A stretch of 64,000 nt of DNA from NCBI GenBank assembly GCA_963575745.1, contig CAUYUJ010020563.1, forward strand, positions 48,501 to 112,500, in the 5' to 3' direction. The stretch's first letter is position 1, and every line of letters begins with the position of its first letter. The notes below the pieces were generated by a model. It saw nothing but the letters and a program-made list of their open reading frames with translations. It had not been told where the DNA came from and did no database searches. The stretch is from Prorocentrum cordatum. Lineage: Eukaryota > Sar > Dinophyceae > Prorocentrales > Prorocentraceae. The translations under genes and the position numbers were made by a program. This document shows positions 34,201-48,150 of this stretch, in pieces.

Positions 34201-36991
34201 TGGCCTGCGCCCTTGAGCAGCCTCTCGAGCAGGAGATGGAGGAGGTAATGATCCTGAGGAGGAGGTGGCGCAGGAGGATTTCTCAGCTGGCCTACGCACG
34301 ATTAGCCTTCCGAGAGCGCCTGAGTCGCACCTCGTGCGGCCTCCCTCTGCAGGATGATCGGGCAGGCGAACTTGAGTGGCCCACGCTGGCTGGCCACGCG
34401 ATCGCCCCTGAATGGCGCCAACTCTGCTCTCAATAGGCCTGCGCTGTATGGGCAATCGTCGCACTGGTTCCAGCATTGCTTGTCCAAGTCTCAGGAGGCC
34501 TGCGCTCGACAGACAACGCTGACAACGCGAGGGCTCCTAAGATGTACTGTAGTCGCAAGCCCTGTGTGGCTGATGTGGTGTACGTCGGCGGTGAAGGATT
34601 CGGGGGGGCCTCATAGCCCTAAGCTGAGCTCGAATCGGAGACTGGGTTCTCCACCGGAACAGTTTCAGCACTACAGTCGGGCGGCTGAAAAAAGGGATCG
34701 AGAGACAAAAAGCCAGGCCCCTCCCCTCCTCGGCACCTGGAAATTCTGGGTGCAAAACGAGGGCCAGAGGAACAGCCGCGGAACGACCCAAGGAACAGCG
34801 AGCCCCTGTCGAACCCACATCGGTTTTGTTGCAGCGTCTTGGCCGTACTCGAAAGGCAAAAGAAGCACAGAACTTGCGGATATCAGGACTGTGACCATGG
34901 CTTCGGGGGGCATGGTGCTGGCTGTAGAAGAGGCGTTGAGGAGGCGACTGTGGTGGACTCCACAGTGCGAATTGTTCGGAGCAGTGTCCCGCATGCTGGC
35001 TGACGCAACTGCCGCACAACCCTGGCGCCCACTTTTTTAAGTCCGCGGGCGCCAAGTGTAATGAAGAAACGTGCTATAAACATAAACGTTTGGTGGCGCT
35101 CCGCCCAACCTCGTCCACCCCTGACCTTAGGTCAGAGCTGTGCTGAGGCCACTGGCCAAGTGAATGGAGCAGGGTGGGTGAAATAATGTTACAGGCTGAA
35201 ACAAGTGAAGCGGGGAACATGTGAAGGAGGATGCTACTGGGCGAAATTTGCGGACAACATGGTGGCAGTATACTGCTCGGTGCTGGTCGACAGACCACAT
35301 CAGTTTCCGACTTGCTTCGTTTTCCCTCGTTCTGACTTCGATCCACCTCTGCCGCCAAACAACATCAAACCAACAAGAGTGGACGACATCGCCAAAACAC
35401 AGTTTATAGAAGGAGGACAAACGCCATAAAGATAAACTTTTGGCGCTCCGCGCGGATTTCTTGGATCTGCGCTGGACCCCCCTCCCTGGCGCGGGGAGCG
35501 CGCCAGGGGCGGCGCCGGAGGCGCCAACGGGGGGTCCAGCGCGGATCCAAGAAATCCGCCCCAGGTAGTCAGGCGCCGGTCAGCAAGCGGTGGGTGCACC
35601 GGGAGCGAATTGGGGCACGAAGGTGAAAGGAACAGAGCGCGAGGGGGGAAGAGGGAGGAGCGCGCACAGACCATAGAAGCTGGCGCCCCTGGCGCCCCTG
35701 GGGGAAGAGGGAGGAGCGCCCACAGACCATAGTCGAGCGCGCAAGCCTCGCACTTCGGAGCCCAGACCCCCTCGGAAAACATCCAACGGCACGTTTTTCG
35801 CTATTTTCGGCCTCCGGGGGCCCTCACCGGGCCTCGGGACGGTTAAAAAACGACTCGGGATGAGAAACCGGTCCCGGGGTAGGGATCCATCCAGACCTCT
35901 GGGGGTCGACGCGGTGAAAACATCACGACGTCGGGGGCCTGGGAGCAGCACTTCGCACAGCGCTTCTGCAGCGCAGCGGGCCAGGACAAGCTTCCTGCCT
36001 CAGAGCGCGCGGCCGTGGAAGGCAAGAGCGCCACACCCGGCGAGGGCCGCGGACCCAGCCCGGCATTCCACCCAGCCGGTCTAAGTCGACTTGCGTCGCC
36101 GTAGCCTTCTCCTGGCCGCTCCGTTGCCGGAATCTTGACTCAGCGCAGCACAGCACTCCTCGAGGCCCAGCCTCTGGGCACAGAGCTGCAGCCCTGGTCG
36201 ATGCTTCGTTCACCCTGGCGTCGTGGGTAGCGGCGGGATCAGCGAGGCTGGAAAGGGAGTGGAGGTTGCTGCACCCTGGTGGCATCCCAGGCGCTGCACA
36301 GAGGCCGAACGTGCCACTGTCGGGGAGACGCGACTCGGGCTCGGGGGGCTCGGGCTGGCCTGACAGGGCAATCATGAACATGACGAGACCGAGCCTGAAA
36401 TTTGACGCGAGCTTTCGCTGCAAACATCCCACGAAAACCGGGCCGTCAAAATCCAGGACGCGTCCGTCAACACGCGTCGGCAAACTCGAGTTCCAGCGTA
36501 CTCGAGTCTTACGTCTCCCTGACCCTGGTACTGCCTGGCCCACGTTGGCTCCTCCACATCTGCAACCACTTCTTGTCCCTCGCGTCTCCCGTTCAGATGC
36601 CGCACCGCAGGTTCGTCTCATCCTGCCTGCGCCAGTCCATGTGTTCTTGCATGCGCTCACTGGCGCTCCCTGGCGCTACGGCGTTATGTTCCAGGGCTGA
36701 ACCTAAACGGTGCTTTTCGTTTTCGTTTTGTTGTTTGTTCTCCTTGTTTTGCCCTCGCTTCGCCTTGAATGCAAAACAAAACGAACAACAAAACGGCCCA
36801 CGGGATAGCCAACACACCGTTTAGATCCAGCCCTGTGATGTTCAACTGATGCGCAGGGTAAACTGATGGTGATCGTGCTGCTACTAATGATTATGCTGAT
36901 GATGCGGCTGCTGATGATGATGCTAATGATGATGTTGATGATGATGCTGCTGATGACGATGATCATGACGATGCTGCTGATGATGATGATA

Positions 36992-37038
<47 letters not shown>

Positions 37039-38776
37039 CATGATGATGCTGCTGATGATGATGATGATGACGATGCCGATGATCATGATAATGCTGGTGG
37101 TAATGATGATGCTGATGGTGATGATGATGCTGACGATGATGGCGATGATAGTGCTGCTGCTGATTATGCTGATGGTGATGATGTTGGTGCTGATGATTCT
37201 GATTTGGTGATGATGAGGCTGATGAGACAGAAGATAAGGAGGAGGAGGCGGAGGAGGAGGAGAAGGAGGAGGAACAATCCAAAGAGCTATGGAGGTCGCT
37301 GTGGGTTTCCGGAGGTTTCATTGACGCCTCTGAACACTTCAGGAGGTCACACCACGCTGAAAGAGAGGAGGAGGAGGAGAAGGAGGAGGATGAGGATGAG
37401 GAGGAGGGATTGCGGGAGAGGAGGGAGGGAGATGGAGGAGACCAACCGCTTCCGTCTGGGGGGGTGATGTAGGCCTCTTTCTGGCCCCCCTCGGGTCCAT
37501 GAAGATGATGACCTGCGGAATGCTGTACAGCAGCAGGCCTGAGGACCCGAACACCATGTCGACCAACCTTGGCGGCGCGCCCATGAGGGGTGGGGCGAGC
37601 CGGGGGCGCTTCTAAGAAGGCAGGGCCCTCCTCCTCCTCCTCCTCCTCCTCCTCCTCTTCCTCCTGCTCCTCCTCCTCCTCCTCCTCCTCCTCCTCCTCC
37701 TCCTGGCTCTCGGAGGGGACTGGCCCGCTGCTGACAGGGCCTCTGGGAGGGCCTCCGAGGAGGCAGGGGGGCCTCTGCGAATCGATGGTGCCCCTCTTTC
37801 GGAAGGCTGCGCGGACATCCGACGCCGTGACTTCTCTCACAGCCTGGCACCCCGGAGGTCGAACCCCTTCCCCGGGGACCGTCTTGCCATCCCGAGCCAT
37901 CCAGGGAGGCCGAAATCTGACAACAAAGTGAGCATTTTCTTGTTCAGCGTTTCGACAATGGGCGGAGGGGGGGTGGAGGTGCGGGGGGGTCCGGCTCCGG
38001 ACCTCTGCTTAGCGCGACTGCTTGCAGCAATGCGTCCCTTGGGGGAGACATCACCTGCTCGAAACAGGCGCCCCAAACAGCCAAGATCTACTCCAAGGTT
38101 AGGCATGTCCTCCTGCAGGCGGATTTTGGACGAAAGATAAAACATCAAAAACTAGTCACAGCATAAAGCAATTCAAAAACATCGTCCCCTGCCAGAGTAT
38201 TTTTTAAAACTATTTACGATTTTTCCTCCATAGAGGGACATGCCCGCCGTAAATCTACTCCATTGGGGGGGGGGCGAGGACCCGCGCCAATCGGCAAAGC
38301 AACGAATCAGAAAACGATGTCACAAAACAAACGTCTCGATCTTGCTTTGCCCGCGGCGCGAGGATGTGGCCCCCCTCCCCCCCCCCCTCTTCCCCGCCGC
38401 TCGCCCCGTTCGCGCCCCCCTCCCCGTCCCCTCCCCTCTCCTCCTCCTCCTCCCTCCTCCTCCTCCTCCTCCTCCTCCTCCTCCCCCTCCCCCTCCTCCT
38501 CCTCCTCCTCCTCCTCCCGCCGCTCGCCGCGCCCTCGCTCCCCCCCCTCCTCGCAACCCGCCGCCGGGCAGCCTCTGCCGCATGAAGTGGGCGAGCTGCG
38601 CCCCCGCCAGGTACGGCGCCTGGAACACCTCGAAGCCCTTGAAGCGCAGGTGGTGGAATGCGCTGGCCACCCCCCGCGATCGGCGGGGGGGGCGCCGGGC
38701 GCACGGATGCGGCGCCCTCAGGTCCCTCTCCCTCGCCCTCGTCGTGGACCTCGTCGTGGGCCTCGTCGTCGTCCTT

Positions 38777-38821
<45 letters not shown>

Positions 38822-41800
38822 TTCCTCCTCCTCCTCCTCCTCGTCTTCTTCTTCCTCTTCCTCCTCCTCCTCGACTGACGTCCACGCGTCGTGAGAACAT
38901 CCACGGCGGACATGTTTAGCGGATTCTCGGCCACTGGGGACCCTTGCGGGGCCTCGGGGCTGTCAAAAAACAATTCGGGATGAAAAGCTGGTCCCTGGGA
39001 AAGGGCCCAACTGGGGGAGCCACGCTGCGAACACATCACGACGTCAGATGTCTGGATTTGGCGACGGCACACACACACACATGAACTTTCGGACCCCCTC
39101 TGGCGGCGCTTCCAGCGCCGCTCCTGGTGCGCTCCGCACGACAGGCAGGCGGGATCCAGCGCCGGTCCGAGAAATCCGCGCGGACCTCCGAAAGACTGCG
39201 TGTTCGTGCCGTCGTCTGGCTCTTCGAAGTGCGGCTGCCGCTCCCCCGCCAGCTGTCGCCCCCCGCCTCCTTCCGCATCCTTCCCCACCTCCTCCAGCCC
39301 CTCCTCCACCACCTACCCCTCCTCTATCTTCTCCACCCCCACCTCCTCCTCCTCCTCCTTCTCCTTCTCCTTCTCCTCCACCACCACCATCTCCACCTCC
39401 TCGTCCAGCACCTCTACCTCCACATCCATCCTCCTCCTCCTCCTCCACCTCCTCCTCCTCCTCCTCCTCCTCCTCCTCCTCCTCCTCCTCTATCTCCACC
39501 TCCTCCACCTCGACCACCTCCTCCTCCTCCTACTCCTCCTCCTTATCCTCCTCTTCCTCCTCTTCCTCTTCCTCATCCTCCTCTTCCTCCTCCACCTTCT
39601 TTTTCGCCTCCTAATCTTCCTCCTTTTCTTCCTCCCTTTTCTCCTCCTCCACCTCCACATCCAAATCCTCCACGTCCAGCTCCCCCCCTTCCCCCTCCTC
39701 CTCCTCCTTTTCCTCCACCTCCTTCTCCTCTTCCTTGTCCAACTTCTCTCTCTCCTCCTCTTCTCCTCCTCTACCTCCTCCTCCTTCTCCTTCTCCTCCT
39801 CCTCCTCCTCCTCCTCTTCCTCCTCCTCCTCCTGATCCTCCCCCACCTTTACCTTCTCCTCCTCCTCCGCCTCGACCCCCCACCTCCACCTCGTCCTCCG
39901 CGTCAGGCAAACACCAGCGGCGGGCTGTTGCATTCTTGAAATAAGAAAGGAGGCGGTGATCCGACTTAGGCGCAATGCGTGTGATAAAATCAAGTTTGTG
40001 AGCGCAGCAGAGATTAACCACGGCGCCAAACAACAGAAATTCAGGCCCGAAGGTGTTGAGGACCTGCAAATAACAAATACAATAACCGAAGGTATGGCAT
40101 GAACGGGTGCATATCAGTGCGGTGCTATGTATACTTAATTGTGCGTGGGGGCACAGGGTGGTGGCGGTGCTACTTGCCAATCCCTGTCTAACGCTCACAT
40201 GGCCTTGACAACAAATTTTAGCACCCCCCGTAGTGTAGCAACCGAAACAAGAAATACATACGTGCCGACCCATCAATTTAATGATGGGCGCTGCTGCTGG
40301 GTTTTGGAACGAACATTCAAACTGCTCGATTGGGCAGTGTGGGAGCTAACTGGGCACATCGCTGGCAGACTCGGAAGCAAGTTAACAGACTGTGCTGGTA
40401 AACTTGCGATGCGGTTTGCTATTGGCAGCCCGTCTCAAACGAAATTCCTCGATGGCGGCTGTTATGCGTTGACAGGTGCGTCTGCTGGAGGACAGGGTGG
40501 CAGTAAGGAATGAAGAGTGAATACTTGAAGGTGCATTCACAAAGATATGGAGCAGCGCGGAGCGGGATGGATATGAGCTGGAAGAAACGCTGGAGCAGTG
40601 TAACAAGCTTAGGCTGGTTGTAAGTCCTTTCCCTCCCCAATCCGTCCCTGCGCCCAACCTCATCCACCCCAGACCTTAGGTCAGAGCCGTGCTGAGGTCA
40701 CTGGCCAAGTGAATGGAGCAGGGTGGGTGAAATAATGTTACAGGTTGAAACAAGTGAAGCGGGGAACATGTGAAGGAGGATGCTACTGGGCGAACTTTGC
40801 GGACACCGTGGTGGCAGTATACTGCTCAGTGCTGGTCGACAGACCCCTGCAGTTTCCGACTCGTTTTCGTTTTCCCTCGTTCTGACTTCGATCCACCTCT
40901 CAAAGCAACAACAGTGGGCGACATCGCCAAAACACAGTTTATAGAAGGAGCACAAACGCCATAAACATAAACTTTGAGCGCTCCGCGCGGATTTCTTGGA
41001 TCTGCGCTGGACCCCCCTCCCTGGCGCGCGGAGCGCGCCAGGGGCGGCGCAGGAGGTGCCGTCGGGGGGGGGGGGGCCAGGGGTGGATCCAAGAAATCTG
41101 TGCCGCTAAACGGCGTCAAAACGACAGCAGTACACGAAATCGCCCAAACACCGCTTAGGCCAAGCCCGGCTCTCGCCCCCGCCCCCAGCGACAGCCCCCG
41201 TGTGCCCTCGCGAGGGCGTCTGCCGGGGGGGGTGGCCGCGGCCGCTCCGCCCAGGCGGCGCGCTCCGCCGAGGGGCGCCCCCCTCGGCCCCAAGGGGGGC
41301 TGAATGGGGTTCCCTTCACCGGCGCGCAAAGGGGGTTATGGGGAGGTTTTGTTTGTTGTCCCCCCCCCCCCGCGGACGGACGTCCAGACCATCACGCCCC
41401 GAGTTGGAATCGATGCGTGCTTGCTGTTGTTTAACCTCTACAATCGAAGACTCCGCCCATCCCCGCACCGGGTAATGAGTGGAAGCGACAGCAACAAGGA
41501 GGTATGGGGGAGGGGGGAAGGCTTCTTGAAGGATGCTGCTTCTCAGAAGGTGCCGGTCTTACATCTACAGGCAAGGCCCGCTCCTTCTAAGAAGCAGGGG
41601 TTATTCCAAGAAGCCTTCCCCCTCCCCCCGATCTCCTCTGCGCGTGACTGAGTCCTCGGAATGGGGACTGCGGTGGAATTGCTAGTGAGCTTTTGCCCTT
41701 CCCAGCCTCTGTCAGAAAGGAGCCCGTTTCTTGTTAATCGCCATAACGCTCGTGACCGCCCCCCCCCTGGTCACGTCACGATTCGTGCGGGCGCCGTGTG

Positions 41801-44185
41801 CGAATGAGTCATTCCTCAGCACTCCCAGACGGCGTCGGCGCGAATCGCGACGTGACCAGCCACCTCCCCCCCCCCCTCCTACCCCCCGGGGTCACGCCCG
41901 TTATATCGCCAAGGGGTGACAAACGCTCTCAAGATGACCAAATCGCGGATACCATCCCATGGATTGACTATGAGTGTGGATCGCGGTAGAGGGGAACAAT
42001 TAGTGGACACTCCCCCTCTCCCCAAAATTCTTCAAAGCTGGTACGCGCGGGGAAGACTGCGATCGGAGTGCAACGCATTTAGCCCAACGCCAACATGGAT
42101 CATTTGGAGTGCGCATTGACAGATGAATGTGGCATGAATGTTCGCTAATTTCTTCCGAGGCCCACGTTACGAGGGACCAGGAAGCCGCTTGGACGGGAGT
42201 CGCCCGCCAGGGCGACGGCGTCGGCGGCGATGGTAGCAGCGACTGCGACGACGAGGACGACATCGACGAAAACGACTGTGGCGGCGGCGGCGGGTTGATC
42301 TCTGTGGCCACCACTTGAAAACGAGGAGGATGTCGGAGACGAGATTCTGCAGCCGAGGCCTTGGGAACAAGGCCCCTTTTCGTTGCCCTGGCTTCGACAG
42401 CAGCCTCATTCGCGAGGAGCGCCCGAGGAGTGGACCCGGGAACGCCGAGCCCCTCAGGAAGCCAGCATGGCAGAAGAGCCCAGACTCGAATCGATAAGTC
42501 GGATCGGCGATCGGCTCCGTGGCTTCGTCTAAATCGCAATCTTGAGAAGGAAAGACGGGAGCAATGTGACGTTGATCTTTTGTCTACGATCAAAATTGTT
42601 CGCATGAGGTCTTTTATCAACCTCACCACCTCTAAACCTTTCAAACAAACACATCAGCAAGCAAACACAGAATTCACGCGGACTTGTCGACCACTACCTC
42701 CGTTATAAAGAAATGAATCAGATCGGCAGAAATCGGCAGCCAAGTCAGGAGAAGTCGAATCAGCAGAAATCGGCAGGCTAATAGGCCTCCATTGAGGAAT
42801 CGGCATCAACATCGGAAACCGAAGTCGAATCGAATCGGAACATGAGGCCATCGACATCGAATCGAATCGAAGGAACCGAAACGAACCCAACGCTCTTAGA
42901 ATAACGGCAACTATGCACATGGACCGATCCTGCCCAGGCCCATCCTCAGTCCAATATCCGTGCACACCCTTTGGTGGCCACTCATGGGAGCCTCCCATAC
43001 CATCTTGTCGGCTCTTGCGGATCGACGCTGATCGACGCTAGTCGATGCTGATCGACGCAACATCGGTGTTAATCGATGCTAGCCGACGCTGAACCGGCGC
43101 TGACTCATCGACTCCCGAGCGCTAATCGACGCTACTAGATGCTAAAGACGAAACTAAAAGGGTATTTCAAACTCCCGTGTTTTGCTACCGAGCAGGCCCA
43201 TCCTGAGCTCACTATCCGTGCATACCCCCCAGGGCCGAGGAGGAGGAGGAGGAGAAGGAGAAGGAGGAGGAGAAGGAGGAGGACGAGGAGAAGAAGGAGG
43301 AGGAGGCGAAGGAGGAGGAGGAGGAGAAGGAGGAAGAGAAGGAGGAGGAGGAGGAGGAACCGAAAGAGGAGGAGGAGAAGGCACAGACCGTGACGCCACA
43401 TGCATGGCCCCTGGCCAGGGAGGCACACGTACCGATCCTGAGCCCAGGGGGGGCGCGTGGCCCGGATCGGGGTGCGCGCGCCTGGCCCTCGTCGCCCCCA
43501 GACTCCGGGGGCCGCGAGCCCGAGCCGCAGCCCGCGCGTGCCGCTTGCCCAGCGAGGCAAACTGACCGCCACGAAAGGCAGGAAACCCTGGCGGCCTGAC
43601 CCCTCCTCCTCCTCCTCCTCCTCCTCCTCCTCCTCCTCCTCCTCAACCTCCTCCTCCTCCCGCATCCCAGCTCGCATCTCGCCCAGAGCGCTCGCCCTCG
43701 GGGGCAGCAGGGCCTCCTCCTGCACGCGTCCCTCGCTACGTGGGCGCCGCCGACCCTGTCGTGCTGGGGGGCGGCACTCTCCCACGCCGCCAGGCGCCGC
43801 TGATATGAAGTACACGAAGTCGCCGTTGATCCGGCTCGTGGACACGGCGAAGCACTTCTGGGCCTCGCTCCTGCGCCCCTGTCGCAGGTAGGTCCACGCC
43901 ATCTCCATCTGGCGCTCCACCCTGCTGGAGAACATCGAGTGCGGAGGCCCAGGGGACATGCCCTGGAACACGAACACGGGCGTGATGCCTGGGGAGACGA
44001 GGTGGAGGAGGAGGAGGAGGAGGAGGAGGAGGAGGAGGTGGAGGAGGAGGAGGAGGAGGAGGAAGAGAAGGAGGAGAAGGAGGAGGAGGAAGATGAGGAG
44101 CCCAGCGTAGGGAGGAAGAGGAGGAGAGGAGGTGGAGGAGGAGGGGGAGGGGTAGAGGAGGAGGAAAGGAGGAGGAGGAGGAGAG

Positions 44186-44259
<74 letters not shown>

Positions 44260-44294
44260 TGATGATGATGATGAGATGAAGATGAAGATGAAGA

Positions 44295-44343
<49 letters not shown>

Positions 44344-47300
44344 GGAGGAGGAGGAGGAGGGAGGAGAGGGAGGAGGAGGAGGAGGAGGAGGAGGAAGAGG
44401 AGGAGGAGGAGGAGGAGGAGGAAAGGAGGAGGAGGAGGAGGAGCCGGCAGCAGGCTGGCCCGGAGGCCAGAGGGGGCCTGTCCTGGCCCCGGGGCCGCCG
44501 CAGAGATCCTGACCTGGGTCAAGGGGGGGAGCGCGCCTCTGCACACCAACCCCGGACCCAGGAAAGGCCTGGCCAGCCCCTTCTTGTTTTTGTTCGGGGG
44601 GGAGCGGACTCCAAGTGCCCAGCTTGTAGCGCTCGGTGGCGATGACACGCAAACGAAAACTCAGCGGTCCAGGCACAGATGCAACAGATTATGCCGCGGA
44701 CAGGTGCTGTTTCCTCCTCCTCCTCCTCCTCCATTCCTTTGCCTTGTGAATACTTGCACCCTGTAGCGCCCCGAGGCCGGTCGAAAAGGCGGGCCAGGCG
44801 TTTCGCCCGAGACTCCTGACCATTTATGGTTCTGAAGCTTACAGATTGGCAAGAGCTTCACATATGGAGGTCGGGGAGCTTCAAAAGCGTGGCTCTCGCC
44901 TGAGGGCCGCGCACATTCCTTCTGCAAACTTGCAAGAACTTCGCAGATTGAGGGTGGGCCACTTCCAAAATGTGGCTCTCGCGTCAGCGCCGCGCACATT
45001 CGTTCTACAAATGTGTAAGAGCTTCACGGATTGAGGGCGGCTTCTTTGCAACACGTGGCACTCGCCTTCCCGCCGCGCGCAATCGCTTCAACAAACTACG
45101 GGACTTGTACGGACTCGCATAGCTAGCGTATTAGAGTTGGCGTTCTGGACGGATTCAGGTTTGTCAAGGCGCAACATCGGTTGATTCGAGGGGTGTTGAA
45201 ATCCCAGGAATGGAGTTCTGACGCGATTCAGGATCGTCAAGACGCAAGAGACAAGTTGATTCGTGACGTTGGGGTCCCGAGAAAGGGGTGCTGGCACGCG
45301 TCAGGATCTTCTGGCAGCTGTCTCCCAACAGCGCAGTTCCCCCAACACACATGAATGCTTGCAGGGGCATATGCACAGGGAGCTTGGATGGAGGGTGTAA
45401 TCTGACATCGTTGGTGAGTCTTGGGTTAACACTGGATCTCTTCCTTCTCCTCCTCCCCTGTAGTGAGCAGGTAACAGCGCAGATGGAAACAAAACCACCC
45501 TGGCAATTTTTGGAGGGGTCGGCGGCCGCAAGGAATCAAGCAGCGTGCGAGCGACGGCGGGGTGCAACCGAGGCGAATTAGGGCACGGGGGGCGGCGGGG
45601 CGCGCGCGGGGCGCGGGGGTGGAAAGGGTCGGAGGACGACCCGAGAGCCACGTTCAGATCATGCAAATCTTCGCGTGCGTGCCGAAGCGCAGCATGTAAA
45701 CGTCGAAGTCCACGGAGGGTGGGCAGGAGGGCGAGGCCAGGCATGCCATGCCGTCCGCCCAAGTGACGACCGAGGCAAACAACGAGCGAAACCCAGCAGC
45801 AGAACAGGCAGAAGCCCAGCTGAACAAGGCGAGGGGGCGCCCAAGGAACGACCACCCAGAGATAAATAAGTCTGGTGTGCGCGATCTGTATATATATGTA
45901 CACACATATGTATATATGTGTATATCTGCACACGTATACGTATACATACATACATACACATATCGCCTCAGCTACCCGGGGCACCGCTCTTTTGTACATT
46001 GTGAAATGCAATCGGGCCAAGCGGGAATTGGAAGCAGAGGGCCGTGCGACGGATGACGTATGCAAAGGCTGGCACGCGATCGCAACAGCCCCCATGACAA
46101 GCGCTGGTGGGAAGAGGCGAACAGCAGGATGGCAGTTGGAATAACTCCGAGCCGAGCCGCGAATGCGTCCAAGATGTCGCAGACGCTAAGCATTCAGATG
46201 TCGAAATTACCAGCTTGATTCAGCTAGCCGCGGCCAGGCTCTTGTGTACCTTCTGGGACACAAACGGGGATCGGAAGCAGAGGGCCAGCCGACGGATGAT
46301 GTCTGCCAGGGCCGGCGCGTGAGCTCAACAGTGTAGCCCGCGCCCGATCCCGAAAGAACATCTGGCCGAAGGCGGAACATTAAAATGAGCAATTGCACTG
46401 CGCTAGCTCGTGTCAAGGAAGTGGGGGTGCCCGAGCGGGCTGGAGGAACAGGGCCTCCTCGATGCACCGAACAGCGGCCAAAAGCGATCAGGCGCGGATA
46501 CCCAGAGGCGACAACAGTCCTCTTTCGCCCCAGCTCATCGTTACCCTCCAAAGCCGCATGCCGATTGCCCGTGCGACTGAACAAGCTAGGCTCGCCAGTG
46601 CACCGAGCTTCGATATCGTGGGTCGAGCCAGCAAACCACGACATGATGGTGGTCGCCTTCGTGTAGATTCGCTGTGCTGACATCGATGCATTGCACGTCT
46701 ATGACAGGCAGAGCTCTGGCATAATTTGTGCAGCTCTGTGCAGAGCCAAATTTGGGAGGTCTGCGGGCTCTCCAGAAAGACTGGTACACGAGCGGCTATG
46801 CGCGCGCGTGCCACTTTTATTGCGAAGCAACATGTAGCGTCGCCCGCGCCAACGTGGGCATGTTCACTAGCAGTCGAGCCGGACAGACCGAAAAAAAAGC
46901 GGTCTGACCTCGGAGGATGCCGCAAGGCCCTGGTCCAGCTCGCGCACGAAGCGCCCGACCAGACGGAGCTGACGGCGCGCGACCCGATCCAGCCAAGAAC
47001 GGCGCTGACGGCGGGCGCCACGTGGTCACCCAGCGGGCTGCGCAGGCGGTCGAGCCCGAAAACGGCGTGGCCGACAGTCGCCATGCCGGCGGCGATCGCG
47101 CCAGCCCCGCAGCGCAGCTCCAGCGTGGGTCGGCGTCGGGGCGCCAGCGGGGCGGCGCGGGGTCGTCGCGGGGCGGTGGCGCGCCCGTATGCTGCCGCTG
47201 CAGAGGGCGCCTCGCTGACTCTGCTGCCGGGGCGCCTGGCTCTGGCAGGTCCCGCGCCAACTCGGCTCCGAGGAACACCGCGACGAGCTTGGCCCGCGGC

Positions 47301-48065
47301 CACTCGCCAGCAATCCTGGCGGGGCGCCACTGATGAGCTGCTGCAGGTGGCCCCCGACGATGGCTCCAGGCTCCGTCAGGGTGGATTTGTCGGAGAGCAT
47401 TGGCTCCTCCGCGAGGCTGTCGAGATCTCGCGTCGCCATCCGTCGCCCTTGCCACTGCGTCGCCCCCAGTTGCCCTCGCTGAGGGAGCCCGTCGATCAAG
47501 GCCCCCGCTCTCCACCGGCTGCACAAGACGAAGAGGACGCCCGCGCCGGGGGCGCACGTCGCGCGCAGCAGCAGCCCGAAGTGCGTAGCACCCTGCAGGT
47601 GCGGATCAGAGTGAGGGGGCGGTGGGGACATCGGCAGCTTGCGAGACTCCGGAGAAGCGCGCCGCAGGCGCCAGAGCGTCGCAAATCATCCGACGAGCCC
47701 GCCGCAGGCGCAGATTTTTTCGTTAAACCAATGCGGGTAGGTCGCGGGTGGGTCGCAAAGGGGTCGCGGGTGGGTCGCAAATGGGACGCTGTTGGGTCGC
47801 AGGTTGGTCGCGGGGTGGGTCGCGGATGGGTCGCGGGGTGGGTCGCGGGTGAGTCGCAAGTGGGTCGCGGGTAAGTCGAGGGCGGGTCGCGGATGTGTCG
47901 CGGATTGGGTCGCAGGTGGGTCGCGGGGTGGGTCGCGGGTGGGTCGTGGGTGGGTCGCGGGTGGGTCGCGGGGTGGGTCGCGGGTGGGTCGCGGGTGGGT
48001 CGTGGGTTGGGTCGCGGGTGGGTCGCGGGGTGGGTCGCGGGGTGGGTCGCGGATGGGACGACGAC

Positions 48066-48150
<85 letters not shown>

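Larger units (their letters stand above)
20170..37485 (-). other. MKT1-like intron 5 (17.3 kb)
   Basis: The largest intron inferred here. In minus-strand order it contains GAT/GGA arrays, a hAT-like MITE, repeat duplications, a decayed LINE, a nested two-exon gene with its own stop, an array of 81 bp repeats, a second LINE, a MITE and DR1 copies. Confidence 0.65.

Noticed and set aside
45301-46095. 264-codon minus frame with a Leu/Val-rich part
   Set aside because: Spans a TATATGTA microsatellite and a diverged duplication; no domain.
46488-47874. Plus-strand 382-codon and minus-strand 280-codon frames
   Set aside because: They overlap each other, are Ala/Arg/Pro-rich and carry no motif; high GC explains them.
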